Source: an uncultured Bacillota bacterium (GTDB lineage: Bacteria > Bacillota > Dehalobacteriia > UBA7702). From it: a stretch of 13,785 nt of DNA. This document shows positions 6,212 to 13,134 of this stretch, piece after piece. The stretch is taken from positions 1-13,785 of the forward strand of contig CACXDX010000202.1 in assembly GCA_902766525.1 (NCBI GenBank), written 5' to 3'. The position numbers and the translations under genes are program-made. The notes beneath the pieces are model-generated. The model made no database searches. It saw only the letters and a program-made list of their open reading frames with translations, and was not told the DNA's origin. Positions within the stretch are counted from its first letter, which is position 1. The number at the start of each line of letters is the position of its first letter.

Positions 6212-6751
6212 ATGGCAAAACTTCTTGATGACATTGCGACCTTTTTTGGCAGAGCTCCCGAAGATGATTTAGAGGAGTACGACGAATACGAAGAATTCGT
6301 TGAAGACGACGATTATTTCGATGACAGCAGAGATTATCGTGAAGAAGAACCCAGAAGATCGCCCTTAAACTTCGGCTTTTTGAAAAACAACCGCGGTGAA
6401 CGCGGCAGATCCTATGAAAGAGCGGAAGAACGGGACGGATACGCTTACAATGAATCGGAACGTTCAGGCGGCACCAATCGCATCGTTTTGAAGAAAATCA
6501 AAAGTTTTGCCGAGATCAAAAGAGTTGCCGATCTGCTCATTCAGAATCATTCCGTTATTTTGAGTGTCGCGGATATGGAAAGGAAAGAAGCGCAGCGCTG
6601 CATCGATTTCCTCAGCGGCGTTACTCATGCGAAGAGCGGTGATATTGCCAGCATCGCGAAGATGACTTACTTCTTCGCCGTGGGTCCCGTGGATATCGTC
6701 GGCCGCATTGCCGAACTCTCCGAAACCGAACGTTATTTCTTTTCCGAATAA
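6212..6751 (+). CDS. sepF: Cell division protein SepF
   Basis: SepF binds the C-terminus of FtsZ and tethers it to the membrane, helping the septum form in Gram-positive and related bacteria. This 179-residue copy has the typical layout: an N-terminal amphipathic start (MAKLLDDIATFFG) that would insert in the membrane, a long acidic and charged linker (about 17-87), and a C-terminal SepF core from about Thr88 to 170. Seen in the core: RIVLKKIKSFAEIKRVADLL, then VILSVADMERKEAQRCIDFLSG and SIAKMTYFFAVGP. The ATG is preceded by a strong AGGAGGAGG. It follows ylmE by 15 bases and is the best marker that this cluster belongs to the ylm division neighbourhood. Confidence 0.95.
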   Translation: MAKLLDDIATFFGRAPEDDLEEYDEYEEFVEDDDYFDDSRDYREEEPRRSPLNFGFLKNNRGERGRSYERAEERDGYAYNESERSGGTNRIVLKKIKSFAEIKRVADLLIQNHSVILSVADMERKEAQRCIDFLSGVTHAKSGDIASIAKMTYFFAVGPVDIVGRIAELSETERYFFSE

Positions 6752-6820
6752 TCGCCTCATTTGATATTTTTGAGGCAAACGCAAAACAGAAAATTTCATA
6801 AAAGAGAAAGAGGTGCGAAT

Positions 6821-7624
6821 ATGTATTCTTTAGGGTTTCTCGGCGCGGGAAAGATGGGCGCCGCGCTCATCGACGGTCTGCGGGAACGAAAGGAAGACGT
6901 GGCGTGCCTTTTTTTTGACGCTTCCCCCGAGCGCCGAAAAGAAGTGGAAGACCTTTGCGGTTTTCCCTCGGAAAGCGGTATCGACGCGGTGATGGCAAAG
7001 TCCGATGCGGCGGTGATCGCCGTAAAGCCGCAGGTCTATCCCTCGATCGCCGAAGAGATCGGCGCCGCTTATCGCCGTGGTATGATCATCATTTCGATCA
7101 TGGCCGGGGTGAAGATCGAAACCATCGCCAAGCATCTTCCCGATGACGCCAAGATCATCCGGCTGATGCCCAATATGGCGATGACGGTGGGCGCCGGTGT
7201 TTTGCTGATGACCTGCAACGACAAGGTCAGCGCGGCGGAAAAGGAGCGGATCAAGGGGCTTTTCGCCGATATGGCGCTGGTTAAGGAAATCCCGGAAAAA
7301 CTGATGGACGCCGGTACGGCGATCTCCGGTTCCGGCCCGGCTTTTTTCTATATGATGATCGAAGGCATGACCTTGGGCGGGATCGAAGCCGGGTTCGGCA
7401 AGGATGAAGCCGAGGAGCTTTCCGTTCAAACGATGAAGGGCGCCGCGGTGCTGCTGGAGCAGACGGATAAAGGTCCGGCAAAACTTCGTGAGGAAATGAT
7501 GAGCGCCGGCGGGACTACGGTGGCCGGTGTTTCCGTTTTGGAAAAAAGCGGTTTCCGCGGTGACGTGGGCGAAGCGGTTTGCGCCGCCCGGCTGCGCAGT
7601 AAAGAATTGAGTGAAGGGAGTTGA
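6821..7624 (+). CDS. proC: Pyrroline-5-carboxylate reductase
   Basis: ProC reduces 1-pyrroline-5-carboxylate to L-proline with NAD(P)H, the last step of proline synthesis in the cytoplasm. This 267-residue protein is of normal length. Seen: the Rossmann motif GFLGAGKMGAAL (Gly8, Gly10, Gly13), KPQVYPSI, ISIMAGVKIETI and IRLMPNMAM. The catalytic C-terminal part has SGSGPAFFYMMIEGM starting at Ser169 and the family signature around GGTTVAGV (Gly230-Val237). The frame opens further upstream, but the ATG at 6821 follows GAGG by 7 bases and starts the protein exactly at the Rossmann strand. Its stop overlaps the ylmG ATG by one base (TGATG), so the two are coupled. Confidence 0.95.
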   Translation: MYSLGFLGAGKMGAALIDGLRERKEDVACLFFDASPERRKEVEDLCGFPSESGIDAVMAKSDAAVIAVKPQVYPSIAEEIGAAYRRGMIIISIMAGVKIETIAKHLPDDAKIIRLMPNMAMTVGAGVLLMTCNDKVSAAEKERIKGLFADMALVKEIPEKLMDAGTAISGSGPAFFYMMIEGMTLGGIEAGFGKDEAEELSVQTMKGAAVLLEQTDKGPAKLREEMMSAGGTTVAGVSVLEKSGFRGDVGEAVCAARLRSKELSEGS

Positions 7625-7902
7625 TGACGGTGTCGCTCGTATCGACGATCCTCTATGTTATCGACATCGCCGCCGAAGTATATATATTTATTCTCTTTGC
7701 CAGGGTCCTCTGTTCCTGGATCAGAGTGAATCCCTTCAGCAAGGTCTACCAGTTTATTTTTTCCATGACGGAACCGCTGCTGCTGCCGATCCGCCGTCTG
7801 ATGCCGAAGACGATGATGCTGGATTTTTCGCCGATGATCCTGATGATCCTGATCATCGCCGTTCAGCGGCTGCTGCGGGTCTTGGTCTATACGATATTCT
7901 GA
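7624..7902 (+). CDS. ylmG: YggT/YlmG-family membrane protein
   Basis: This 92-residue protein belongs to the YggT (YlmG) family of small integral membrane proteins with two membrane segments. The role is not firmly known; homologues affect nucleoid and division patterning and osmotic behaviour, and plastid relatives act in thylakoid or nucleoid organisation. Seen: a first hydrophobic segment at about 5-30 ending in RVLCSWIRVNPFSKVY, the conserved TEPLLLPIRRLMPK, then DFSPMILMILIIAVQRLLRVLVYTIF. The start is uncertain: ATG at 7624 overlaps the proC stop, with a TTG at 7621 and a GTG at 7630 also in frame. GGGAG at 7616-7620 sits nearest the right distance for the GTG. A strong terminator follows. 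Confidence 0.92.
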   Translation: MTVSLVSTILYVIDIAAEVYIFILFARVLCSWIRVNPFSKVYQFIFSMTEPLLLPIRRLMPKTMMLDFSPMILMILIIAVQRLLRVLVYTIF

Positions 7903-7914
7903 TAAAGAATTTGA

Positions 7915-7948
7915 TAAAGAATTGCTTTGGGCAATTCTTTATTTTTTT
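7915..7948 (+). terminator. Rho-independent terminator of the ylm cluster
   Basis: An 11-bp perfect stem TAAAGAATTGC/GCAATTCTTTA (7915-7925 and 7931-7941) with a 5-base loop is followed by seven T residues (7942-7948). It lies 13 bases past the ylmG stop and separates the ylm cluster from the cobalamin locus. Confidence 0.93.
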
Positions 7949-7960
7949 GAGGGAATATAA

Positions 7961-7989
7961 TTGACATTTTTCTTCGGTACCTGTATAAT
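7961..7989 (+). promoter_or_regulatory. Consensus sigma-A promoter of the ECF transporter operon
   Basis: TTGACA (7961-7966) and TATAAT (7984-7989) are both perfect matches to consensus, with 17 bases between them. This is the strongest promoter in the window. It drives the leader holding the first cobalamin riboswitch, as expected for an operon controlled mainly by termination. Confidence 0.95.
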
Positions 7990-8019
7990 TTTTACGTGCA
8001 ATTGAAATATTTGTTGGAC

Positions 8020-8150
8020 TTCGTTAAACAGGAATGGGGTGAGAATCCCCAGCGATGCGGTCACTGTGATGTTGAGCCGAGGCAAAGAAGTCACCGTTGA
8101 ACAGACGGGAAGGCGCCGAAGGCGATGAAGCTCAGTCAGGATACTGTTTG
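8020..8150 (+). promoter_or_regulatory. Cobalamin riboswitch aptamer 1
   Basis: The leader holds the conserved elements of a cobalamin aptamer in order: GGGGTGAGAATCCCC at 8037-8051, GCGGTCACTGTGATG at 8057-8071, and a B12-box-like AGTCAGGATACTG at 8134-8146. AAACAG (8026-8031) pairs perfectly with CTGTTT (8144-8149), closing the aptamer. In this class, bound cobalamin normally lowers expression of downstream uptake or synthesis genes. The four genes that follow form an ECF vitamin transporter operon, which agrees. The outer limits are approximate. Confidence 0.9.
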
Positions 8151-8156
8151 CGGAGG

Positions 8157-8199
8157 AATGTCGGAAAACGCTTCCAAACAGAGCCGTGACATTTTTTTT
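8157..8199 (+). terminator. Possible first terminator hairpin in the riboswitch platform
   Basis: AATGTCG (8157-8163) can pair with TGACATT (8187-8193), including one G-U pair, and the 3' arm runs directly into a further six T residues (eight T in a row at 8192-8199). The inner part is poorly paired, so it is weaker than the hairpin at 8208-8231. It may act as a pause or accessory terminator. Confidence 0.4.
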
Positions 8200-8207
8200 G
8201 AATTATT

Positions 8208-8239
8208 AAGCCCCGGTTCTTACCGGGGCTTTCGTTTTT
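8208..8239 (+). terminator. Riboswitch-controlled intrinsic terminator
   Basis: A perfect 10-bp GC-rich stem AAGCCCCGGT/ACCGGGGCTT with a TCTT loop is followed by a T-rich tract (TTCGTTTTT). It lies between aptamer 1 and the first gene, with GGGGAGGA and the start codon following. This is the likely OFF structure of the cobalamin riboswitch. Confidence 0.9.
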
Positions 8240-8266
8240 ATTCTTTGGGGAGGAATCAACCGGATC

Positions 8267-9160
8267 ATGAGTTACGATACCTTTTCCACCTGTCATCCGT
8301 TATTGAATTTTTGTTTTTTCGTGCTGGTGATCTTTTTCACCATGTGCTTCATCCATCCCGTTTGTCTGCTGATTTCCCTGACGGCGTCCTTTTCTTATTC
8401 CGTTTATCTCAACGGCAGGAAGAGCCTGCGCTTTAATCTGATGATCGCGCTGCCCATGATGATCCTCGCGGCGTTGATGAATCCCGTTTTCAACCATGCC
8501 GGCGCGACGATCCTGACGTATCTGCCCGGGGGCAATCCTCTGACGCTGGAAGCGATCATTTACGGCTTTGCCACGGCGATCATGTTCGTTTCGGTGATTT
8601 TCTGGTTTTCCTGCTACAACCGGATTATGACCTCGGACAAATTCATCTATCTCTTCGGACGCATCATTCCCTCGGTCTCCCTGGTCTTTTCCATGGTGCT
8701 GCGCTTTGTGCCGAAGTTCAAAAATCAGGCCTCGGTGATCTCCAACGGGCAGAAATGCATCGGCCGGGACGTCACCAACGGCGACCGCAAACAACGGCTG
8801 CACAGCGGATTCCGCATTATTTCCATTCTCACGACCTGGGCTTTGGAAAACGGTATCGAAACGGCGGACTCCATGCGCTCCCGCGGTTACGGGCTGAAGG
8901 GACGTACGAGCTTTTCCATTTTCCATTTTGATACCAGGGATAAAATCCTTGCCTGTATCATGGGCGTTATGGTGATTTTGGCTTTTGTGCCGATCGCCGC
9001 CGGAGCGGTGCATATCGTCTACTACCCCATGGTGGTGATGAATGAAACGACACCCTTTGCCGTTTTTAATTATATCTCCTTCGGCCTGCTTTGTTATATG
9101 CCGTTGCTTCTTGATTTGATGGAGGATGTAAGATGGCGTGTTTTGAAATCAAAGATCTGA
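8267..9160 (+). CDS. ecfT: Energy-coupling factor transporter transmembrane component T (CbiQ/EcfT family)
   Basis: This 297-residue integral membrane protein is the T component that joins the ATPases to the substrate-binding S component in ECF vitamin importers. Seen: about six hydrophobic segments (roughly residues 10-45, 60-78, 90-118, 130-148, 227-250 and 260-285). A cytoplasmic coupling region carries the family signature SMRSRGYGLKGR starting at Ser202, the equivalent of the A-R-G motif that contacts the ATPases. The ATG has GGGGAGGA 12 bases upstream and lies directly behind the riboswitch terminator. Its 3' end overlaps the ATPase gene by 28 bases. Fixed neighbours and the cobalamin riboswitch point to corrinoid uptake rather than cobalt uptake, since no cbiM or cbiN gene is present. 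Confidence 0.92.
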   Translation: MSYDTFSTCHPLLNFCFFVLVIFFTMCFIHPVCLLISLTASFSYSVYLNGRKSLRFNLMIALPMMILAALMNPVFNHAGATILTYLPGGNPLTLEAIIYGFATAIMFVSVIFWFSCYNRIMTSDKFIYLFGRIIPSVSLVFSMVLRFVPKFKNQASVISNGQKCIGRDVTNGDRKQRLHSGFRIISILTTWALENGIETADSMRSRGYGLKGRTSFSIFHFDTRDKILACIMGVMVILAFVPIAAGAVHIVYYPMVVMNETTPFAVFNYISFGLLCYMPLLLDLMEDVRWRVLKSKI

Positions 9161-10812
9161 ATTTTTCCTATCCCCTGCGGGGGAAAAAGGCTCTCGACCA
9201 CGTTGATCTCGTTGTGGAACAGGGTGAATTTGTCGTTCTCTGCGGAAAATCCGGCTGCGGCAAATCGACGCTGATGCGTCATCTGAAACCTGTGCTGACC
9301 CCTCACGGCGAGAGGGACGGCGAGATCTACTTTCACGGAGTCAACCTGAAGGACGTCAGCTTTCGCGATCAGACTTCTCAGATCGGTTACGTTTTGCAGA
9401 ATCCCGACAATCAGATCGTTACCGATAAGGTATGGCATGAACTTTCCTTCGGCCTTGAAAGTCTCGGCGTCGATAATGAGACGATCCGCCTGCGTGTCGC
9501 GGAAATGGCCAGCTATTTCGGTATCCAGACCTGGTTTCGCCGGGAAGTATCCGGCCTTTCCGGCGGACAGAAACAGCTTTTGAATCTCGCTTCGATCATG
9601 GCGATGCAGCCTCTGGTGCTGCTGCTGGATGAGCCCACTTCCCAGCTGGACCCCATTGCCGCTTCGGATTTTCTGGAAACGATCCGCAAGATCAACAGGG
9701 AAGTCGGTACGACCGTCATCATCACCGAACACCGTCTCGAAGACGTTTTCCCCTATGCCGACCGCGTTGTCGTCATGGATAAAGGCAGGATCATCGCCAA
9801 CGATACGCCCCGCGTTGTCGGCCGCGCGCTCAAAGATGAAAACAATGAGATGTTTTACGCACTGCCTTCGCCGATGCGGATTTTTTCCGGCGTGGAAAAC
9901 GATCTGGAGTGTCCCCTTACCGTCAGGGAGGGCAGAGCCTGGATCTCCCGGCTGCTGGACGGTGCGGATATCCGTGAGCGCCGCATTTACGATGAGAAGG
10001 TCTTTGATACCAGCGATCCCGTTGTGGAAATGAAAGAGGTTTGGTTCCGCTATGAAAAGGAAAGCGCCGACATCGTGAAAGGCCTCTCCGTGAAGATCCC
10101 CAAAAATAAGATCTTCTGCATCGTCGGCGGCAACGGAACCGGAAAAAGCACGACGATGAAACTGCTCACGGGGATCCTGCGGCCGTATCGGGGCAAGATC
10201 AAGATCGGGGGCAAGGATATCCGCAAATTTAAAAAGAATGAACTTTTTGAGCATAATCTGGCGATGCTGCCCCAAAATCCCCAGGCTCTCTTTGTAAAAA
10301 AGACGGTACGCGAGGATCTGCTGGAAATGCTTTCCGGTTTCGATTTGTCCAAAGAGGAAAAGGCCGCGAAAGTGGCGGACGTCGCCAAGCTGGTGAATAT
10401 CGAAGATCTGCTGGAACAGCACCCCTACGATATCAGCGGCGGCGAACAGCAGCGCGCGGCCCTCGCCAAGGTACTGCTGGTCGAACCGAAAATTCTGCTT
10501 TTGGATGAACCCACCAAAGGGTTGGATAATTACTTTAAATTCCGATTGGCTTCGATTTTGAAGGAGCTGAACAAAAAAGGCGTTTCCGTGATCATGGTCT
10601 CCCATGATATCGAATTTTGCGCTTCTTACGGAGACAGCTGTTCCATGTTTTTTGACGGTGATATCGTCATCACCGAAACGCCCAACAAATTTTTCTCCGG
10701 CAACAGTTTTTACACGACTTCGGCAAACCGTCTCTCCCGTCACGTTTTCCTGAATGCCGTTAACAATGAGGATGTGATTGCTCTATGCAAGCGGAACTTA
10801 GCGACAAAATAA
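9133..10812 (+). CDS. Double ABC ATPase of ECF transporter (fused EcfA-EcfA')
   Basis: This 559-residue protein carries two complete ABC ATPase domains in one chain, replacing the two separate EcfA and EcfA' subunits. First domain: Walker A GKSGCGKST (38-46), Q-loop Gln89, signature LSGGQKQ (142-148), Walker B LLLDEPTSQLD ending at Asp173, switch His200. Second domain from about Val297: Walker A GGNGTGKST (332-340), signature ISGGEQQ (434-440), Walker B LLLDEP (Asp458, Glu459), switch His491. All catalytic residues appear intact in both halves. ATP hydrolysis would power uptake through the adjacent T and S components. GGAGG lies 7 bases before the ATG, inside the 3' end of ecfT. The gene overlaps both neighbours by 28 bases, consistent with fixed subunit ratios. 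Confidence 0.95.
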   Translation: MACFEIKDLNFSYPLRGKKALDHVDLVVEQGEFVVLCGKSGCGKSTLMRHLKPVLTPHGERDGEIYFHGVNLKDVSFRDQTSQIGYVLQNPDNQIVTDKVWHELSFGLESLGVDNETIRLRVAEMASYFGIQTWFRREVSGLSGGQKQLLNLASIMAMQPLVLLLDEPTSQLDPIAASDFLETIRKINREVGTTVIITEHRLEDVFPYADRVVVMDKGRIIANDTPRVVGRALKDENNEMFYALPSPMRIFSGVENDLECPLTVREGRAWISRLLDGADIRERRIYDEKVFDTSDPVVEMKEVWFRYEKESADIVKGLSVKIPKNKIFCIVGGNGTGKSTTMKLLTGILRPYRGKIKIGGKDIRKFKKNELFEHNLAMLPQNPQALFVKKTVREDLLEMLSGFDLSKEEKAAKVADVAKLVNIEDLLEQHPYDISGGEQQRAALAKVLLVEPKILLLDEPTKGLDNYFKFRLASILKELNKKGVSVIMVSHDIEFCASYGDSCSMFFDGDIVITETPNKFFSGNSFYTTSANRLSRHVFLNAVNNEDVIALCKRNLATK

Positions 10813-12008
10813 ATGAACGTGCCGGCCTGCGCCAATGGGCCCGTACCGCCCTGATCGTGGCGGCGGTCTGTTTTGCCATGCCCTTTTCGCACATTCAAAC
10901 CGGAGAATTTGAGGCGACGTTCAGCCTCTGGCAATTTGCCGCGTCGGCTTTTCGCTACAGCGATATCGGTTATCTTTTCCCCGAAAGCGTCTCTTCCATG
11001 CTGATCGTCTCCCGCGTGCTCGCTTGGACGCTGATGGTCTTTGTCGCTTTAGGTCTCGTGATGCTCTTCAACCGCAACCGGGCGACGAAAACGAAGGACA
11101 ATTCCGTGTGGGTCATGGTTTTCTCCGTAATCGCTTTGATCTGCGTTTTCGCTCTCTATTTTTATGTTTCCTATTTGATTCGGACTTATATCGATGAAAA
11201 GGTCCTGATCTCCTTTGCCGCCGGCGGGCTGGCGCTGATCGCCGCTCTCGTTGTCGCGATCCTCTGTCTGGTGGTGAAGATGGTGAACAGCCGAACCGCC
11301 CTGGCGGCGATGCTCATTTTTATCGCCATTCCCCTGACGATCATTTTCGGTTCGCTGCTTTTGGAAAACAGAAAATATTTCTTTATCAGCGTTCTCGTAA
11401 TCTTCGAGACGATGCTGCCTTTTTTCCTTATTTTCGAAAACCGTCGTCCCGAAGCGAGAGAGCTGGTGCTGATCTCCGTCGTTGCCGCCATCGCCGTTAT
11501 CGGTCGCGCCGTCTTCTTTATGGTGCCCAATTTTAAGCCGATCACGGCCATCATCATCATTGCCGGGGCATGCATCGGCCCGGATGACGGTTTTCTCACC
11601 GGCGCGATGACGGCTTTCGTCTCCAACTTCTTCTTCGGCCAGGGGCCATGGACGCCCTGGCAGATGTTTTCCTTCGGCATCATCGGTTTTTTGACCGGGC
11701 TGCTCTTCCGCAAGGGCATTCTTACCCGCAGGAAACTGCCTCTCTGCATTTACGGTGCTGCCGTCTCCATTCTCATCTACGGTTTTCTGATGGATACCTA
11801 TACCGTTTTGTCTCTGGACTTTGTTTCCAGCAAAGCGGAAGTACTGGCGATCTATGCCTCCGGTTTCCCGGTGAACTGCGTTCACGCCGTGGCCACCTTT
11901 ACCTTCCTTTTCTTCCTCTCCAAGCCGATGATCGAAAAGCTCGATCGCGTGCGCATCAAATACGGTATGATGGATCCCGATAAAGAAGAAGAGGTGAGAG
12001 AAGAGTGA
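10785..12008 (+). CDS. ECF transporter S component with extra N-terminal membrane domain, probable corrinoid-related substrate
   Basis: This 407-residue membrane protein is the likely substrate-specificity component. Residues from about 223 to the end are the size of a normal S component and show the typical pattern: AVIGRAVFFMVPNFKP, then GACIGPDDGFLTGAMTAF, FFFGQGPWTPWQMF and GIIGFLTGLLF. The first ~220 residues add about six hydrophobic segments (for example 22-40, 75-95, 105-130, 140-165, 172-190 and 195-215) not found in a minimal S protein. The substrate is inferred from the upstream cobalamin riboswitch: cobalamin, cobinamide or a lower-ligand precursor. The ATG lies inside the 3' end of the ATPase gene with GAGGAT upstream. 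The stop overlaps the GTG start of the next gene (GTGA). Confidence 0.88.
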   Translation: MQAELSDKINERAGLRQWARTALIVAAVCFAMPFSHIQTGEFEATFSLWQFAASAFRYSDIGYLFPESVSSMLIVSRVLAWTLMVFVALGLVMLFNRNRATKTKDNSVWVMVFSVIALICVFALYFYVSYLIRTYIDEKVLISFAAGGLALIAALVVAILCLVVKMVNSRTALAAMLIFIAIPLTIIFGSLLLENRKYFFISVLVIFETMLPFFLIFENRRPEARELVLISVVAAIAVIGRAVFFMVPNFKPITAIIIIAGACIGPDDGFLTGAMTAFVSNFFFGQGPWTPWQMFSFGIIGFLTGLLFRKGILTRRKLPLCIYGAAVSILIYGFLMDTYTVLSLDFVSSKAEVLAIYASGFPVNCVHAVATFTFLFFLSKPMIEKLDRVRIKYGMMDPDKEEEVREE

Positions 12009-12787
12009 GGCCCGCAGGTATTTCCGGCTGGTACGGGTATTTTAACGACTACGCCGAGCGCGTGGGAAAAATCAAAGAGGCCGGTTTGGACGGGATCATG
12101 CTCTGGTGGGAGGATGAAGGCGGAGCAACGCCTCACGGCCGCCGTGAAATGGTTCGTCTCGCCCGTGAGACGGGACTTGAGATCTTCAATGCCCATGTTG
12201 CCGGTACTCACGAAAACATGATCTGGTGTGATGATCGCGGCCTAAGGGAAAAACATCTCTTTGTGATCCGGGATACGATCTGTGAGATCGCCGAAGAGGA
12301 AATCTTTAATCTGGTGATCCATCTCTGCGAAAGTGAGGATATTCCCGCACCCGGTCTTTCTCTGCTTAAAAGTATTGAATATCTGCTGCCCTTTGCCGAA
12401 GCAAACAGGGTGACGCTCTCTTTGGAAAACACCTGGCGCGCCGATTATCTCGAATGCGTCTGGGATGCCTTTCCCGGCGTGAAAGAGCTGGGCTTCTGCT
12501 TTGACAGCTCTCACGCCAATCTCAGAGGGCACTTTGAACTTTTGCGCGATCACTTTCAAGACCTGACGGCACTGCACCTTTCCGACAACGACGGCAGGGA
12601 AGACCGTCACTGGCTCCCCTTTGACGGGGAAATCGATTTTGAGGAGAAGGTCTTTCCCTATCTGCTGAAAACAGATGTTCCTTTGACGATGGAATTGATC
12701 GCTCCCCGAAAACACTATCCGAAAGAGGCGATTTTTTTGCGGGAGGCCAAACTCCGCGCCGATAAAATACGGCGTGGGGAAGGTTGA
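12005..12787 (+). CDS. Xylose isomerase-like TIM-barrel protein (sugar phosphate isomerase/epimerase family)
   Basis: This 260-residue cytoplasmic protein belongs to the AP-endonuclease-2/xylose-isomerase-like TIM-barrel superfamily, whose members are metal-dependent isomerases, epimerases, dehydratases or endonuclease IV. Seen: candidate metal ligands at the expected strand ends, Glu141 (SLENTW), Asp167 and His170 (FDSSHAN), His191 (LHLSDND), Asp200 and His202 (DRHW), and Glu230 (MELIAPR). An early strand holds FNAHVAGTHENMIW. The actual reaction cannot be named. The start is GTG at 12005, overlapping the S-component stop by four bases, with GAGGTGAGAG upstream. It is the last gene of the riboswitch-1 operon, so it is presumably made when cobalamin is low. 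A role in processing the imported compound is an inference. There is no clear terminator directly after it. Confidence 0.88.
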   Translation: MRPAGISGWYGYFNDYAERVGKIKEAGLDGIMLWWEDEGGATPHGRREMVRLARETGLEIFNAHVAGTHENMIWCDDRGLREKHLFVIRDTICEIAEEEIFNLVIHLCESEDIPAPGLSLLKSIEYLLPFAEANRVTLSLENTWRADYLECVWDAFPGVKELGFCFDSSHANLRGHFELLRDHFQDLTALHLSDNDGREDRHWLPFDGEIDFEEKVFPYLLKTDVPLTMELIAPRKHYPKEAIFLREAKLRADKIRRGEG

Positions 12788-12827
12788 AGGACAACGAAAA
12801 AAGAAGCGAAAGACAAAAATATTGTCA

Positions 12828-12855
12828 TTGACATCATCTCAATCTGTGCTATACT
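12828..12855 (+). promoter_or_regulatory. Sigma-A promoter of the second riboswitch leader
   Basis: A perfect TTGACA (12828-12833) and TATACT (12850-12855) are separated by 16 bases. They lie 28 bases upstream of the first paired element of the second cobalamin aptamer, giving the last gene its own transcript. Confidence 0.85.
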
Positions 12856-12882
12856 AAAGAATACAAAGATGCTTTATATATC

Positions 12883-12980
12883 TCTCGTGGGAAGGAACGG
12901 AGTGTGAATCCCCGACGGAACGGCCACTGTGATTCGCTTTTGCCCTGTCAAGAGCGGTAAGTCAGGACATTTTCACGAGA
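12883..12980 (+). promoter_or_regulatory. Cobalamin riboswitch aptamer 2 (compact)
   Basis: Conserved elements occur in order: GGGAAGGAACGGAGTGTGAATCCCC at 12889-12913, GGCCACTGTGA at 12922-12932, and the B12-box-like TAAGTCAGGACA at 12958-12969. The closing helix is a perfect 7-bp pairing of TCTCGTG (12883-12889) with CACGAGA (12974-12980). The region between the ACTGTGA and the B12 box is short, so this aptamer is more compact than aptamer 1. It should repress the downstream exported protein when cobalamin is plentiful. Confidence 0.9.
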
Positions 12981-13000
12981 AAGAGCGCACCGAATTTGCG

Positions 13001-13049
13001 AAACATAAAGATACGTGCAGCACGATTTGGTCGCTGCACTTTATTGTTT
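13001..13049 (+). terminator. Terminator hairpin of riboswitch 2
   Basis: GTGCAGC (13015-13021) pairs with GCTGCAC (13033-13039), followed by TTTATTGTTT. The T-rich tail can in turn pair with AAACATAAA (13001-13009) with one bulge, extending the hairpin. It sits 34 bases after the aptamer and 86 bases before the start codon, as expected for a transcriptional expression platform. Confidence 0.75.
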
Positions 13050-13134
13050 GCGGCGATAGATCGGCCTTTGTCAAGAGGGCAAAAACGGGGCTGCCGTCGA
13101 TGTTTCCCGGAAAAGAAAGGAAGGAAAGACGAAA

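Noticed and set aside
6754..6776. Inverted repeat GCCTCA/TGAGGC after sepF as a terminator
   Set aside because: The stem is only 6 bp with an 11-base loop and no T tract follows on either strand. proC most likely continues in the same transcript.
8125..8436. Plus-strand frame beginning inside aptamer 1, with a GGAGGAATG that looks like a start signal at 8153-8160
   Set aside because: It overlaps the B12 box, both terminator hairpins and the ecfT start in another frame, and its product has no recognisable features. A short leader peptide is not excluded but unsupported.
9094..10743. 549-codon open frame on the minus strand opposite the ABC ATPase gene
   Set aside because: The plus strand encodes two complete ABC domains with all motifs and good ribosome binding sites. 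The antisense frame has no recognisable domain and is the usual by-product of GC-rich third positions.
11049..11885. 278-codon minus-strand frame opposite the S component
   Set aside because: Its charged, low-complexity translation is antisense to hydrophobic membrane segments and has no ribosome binding site or domain.
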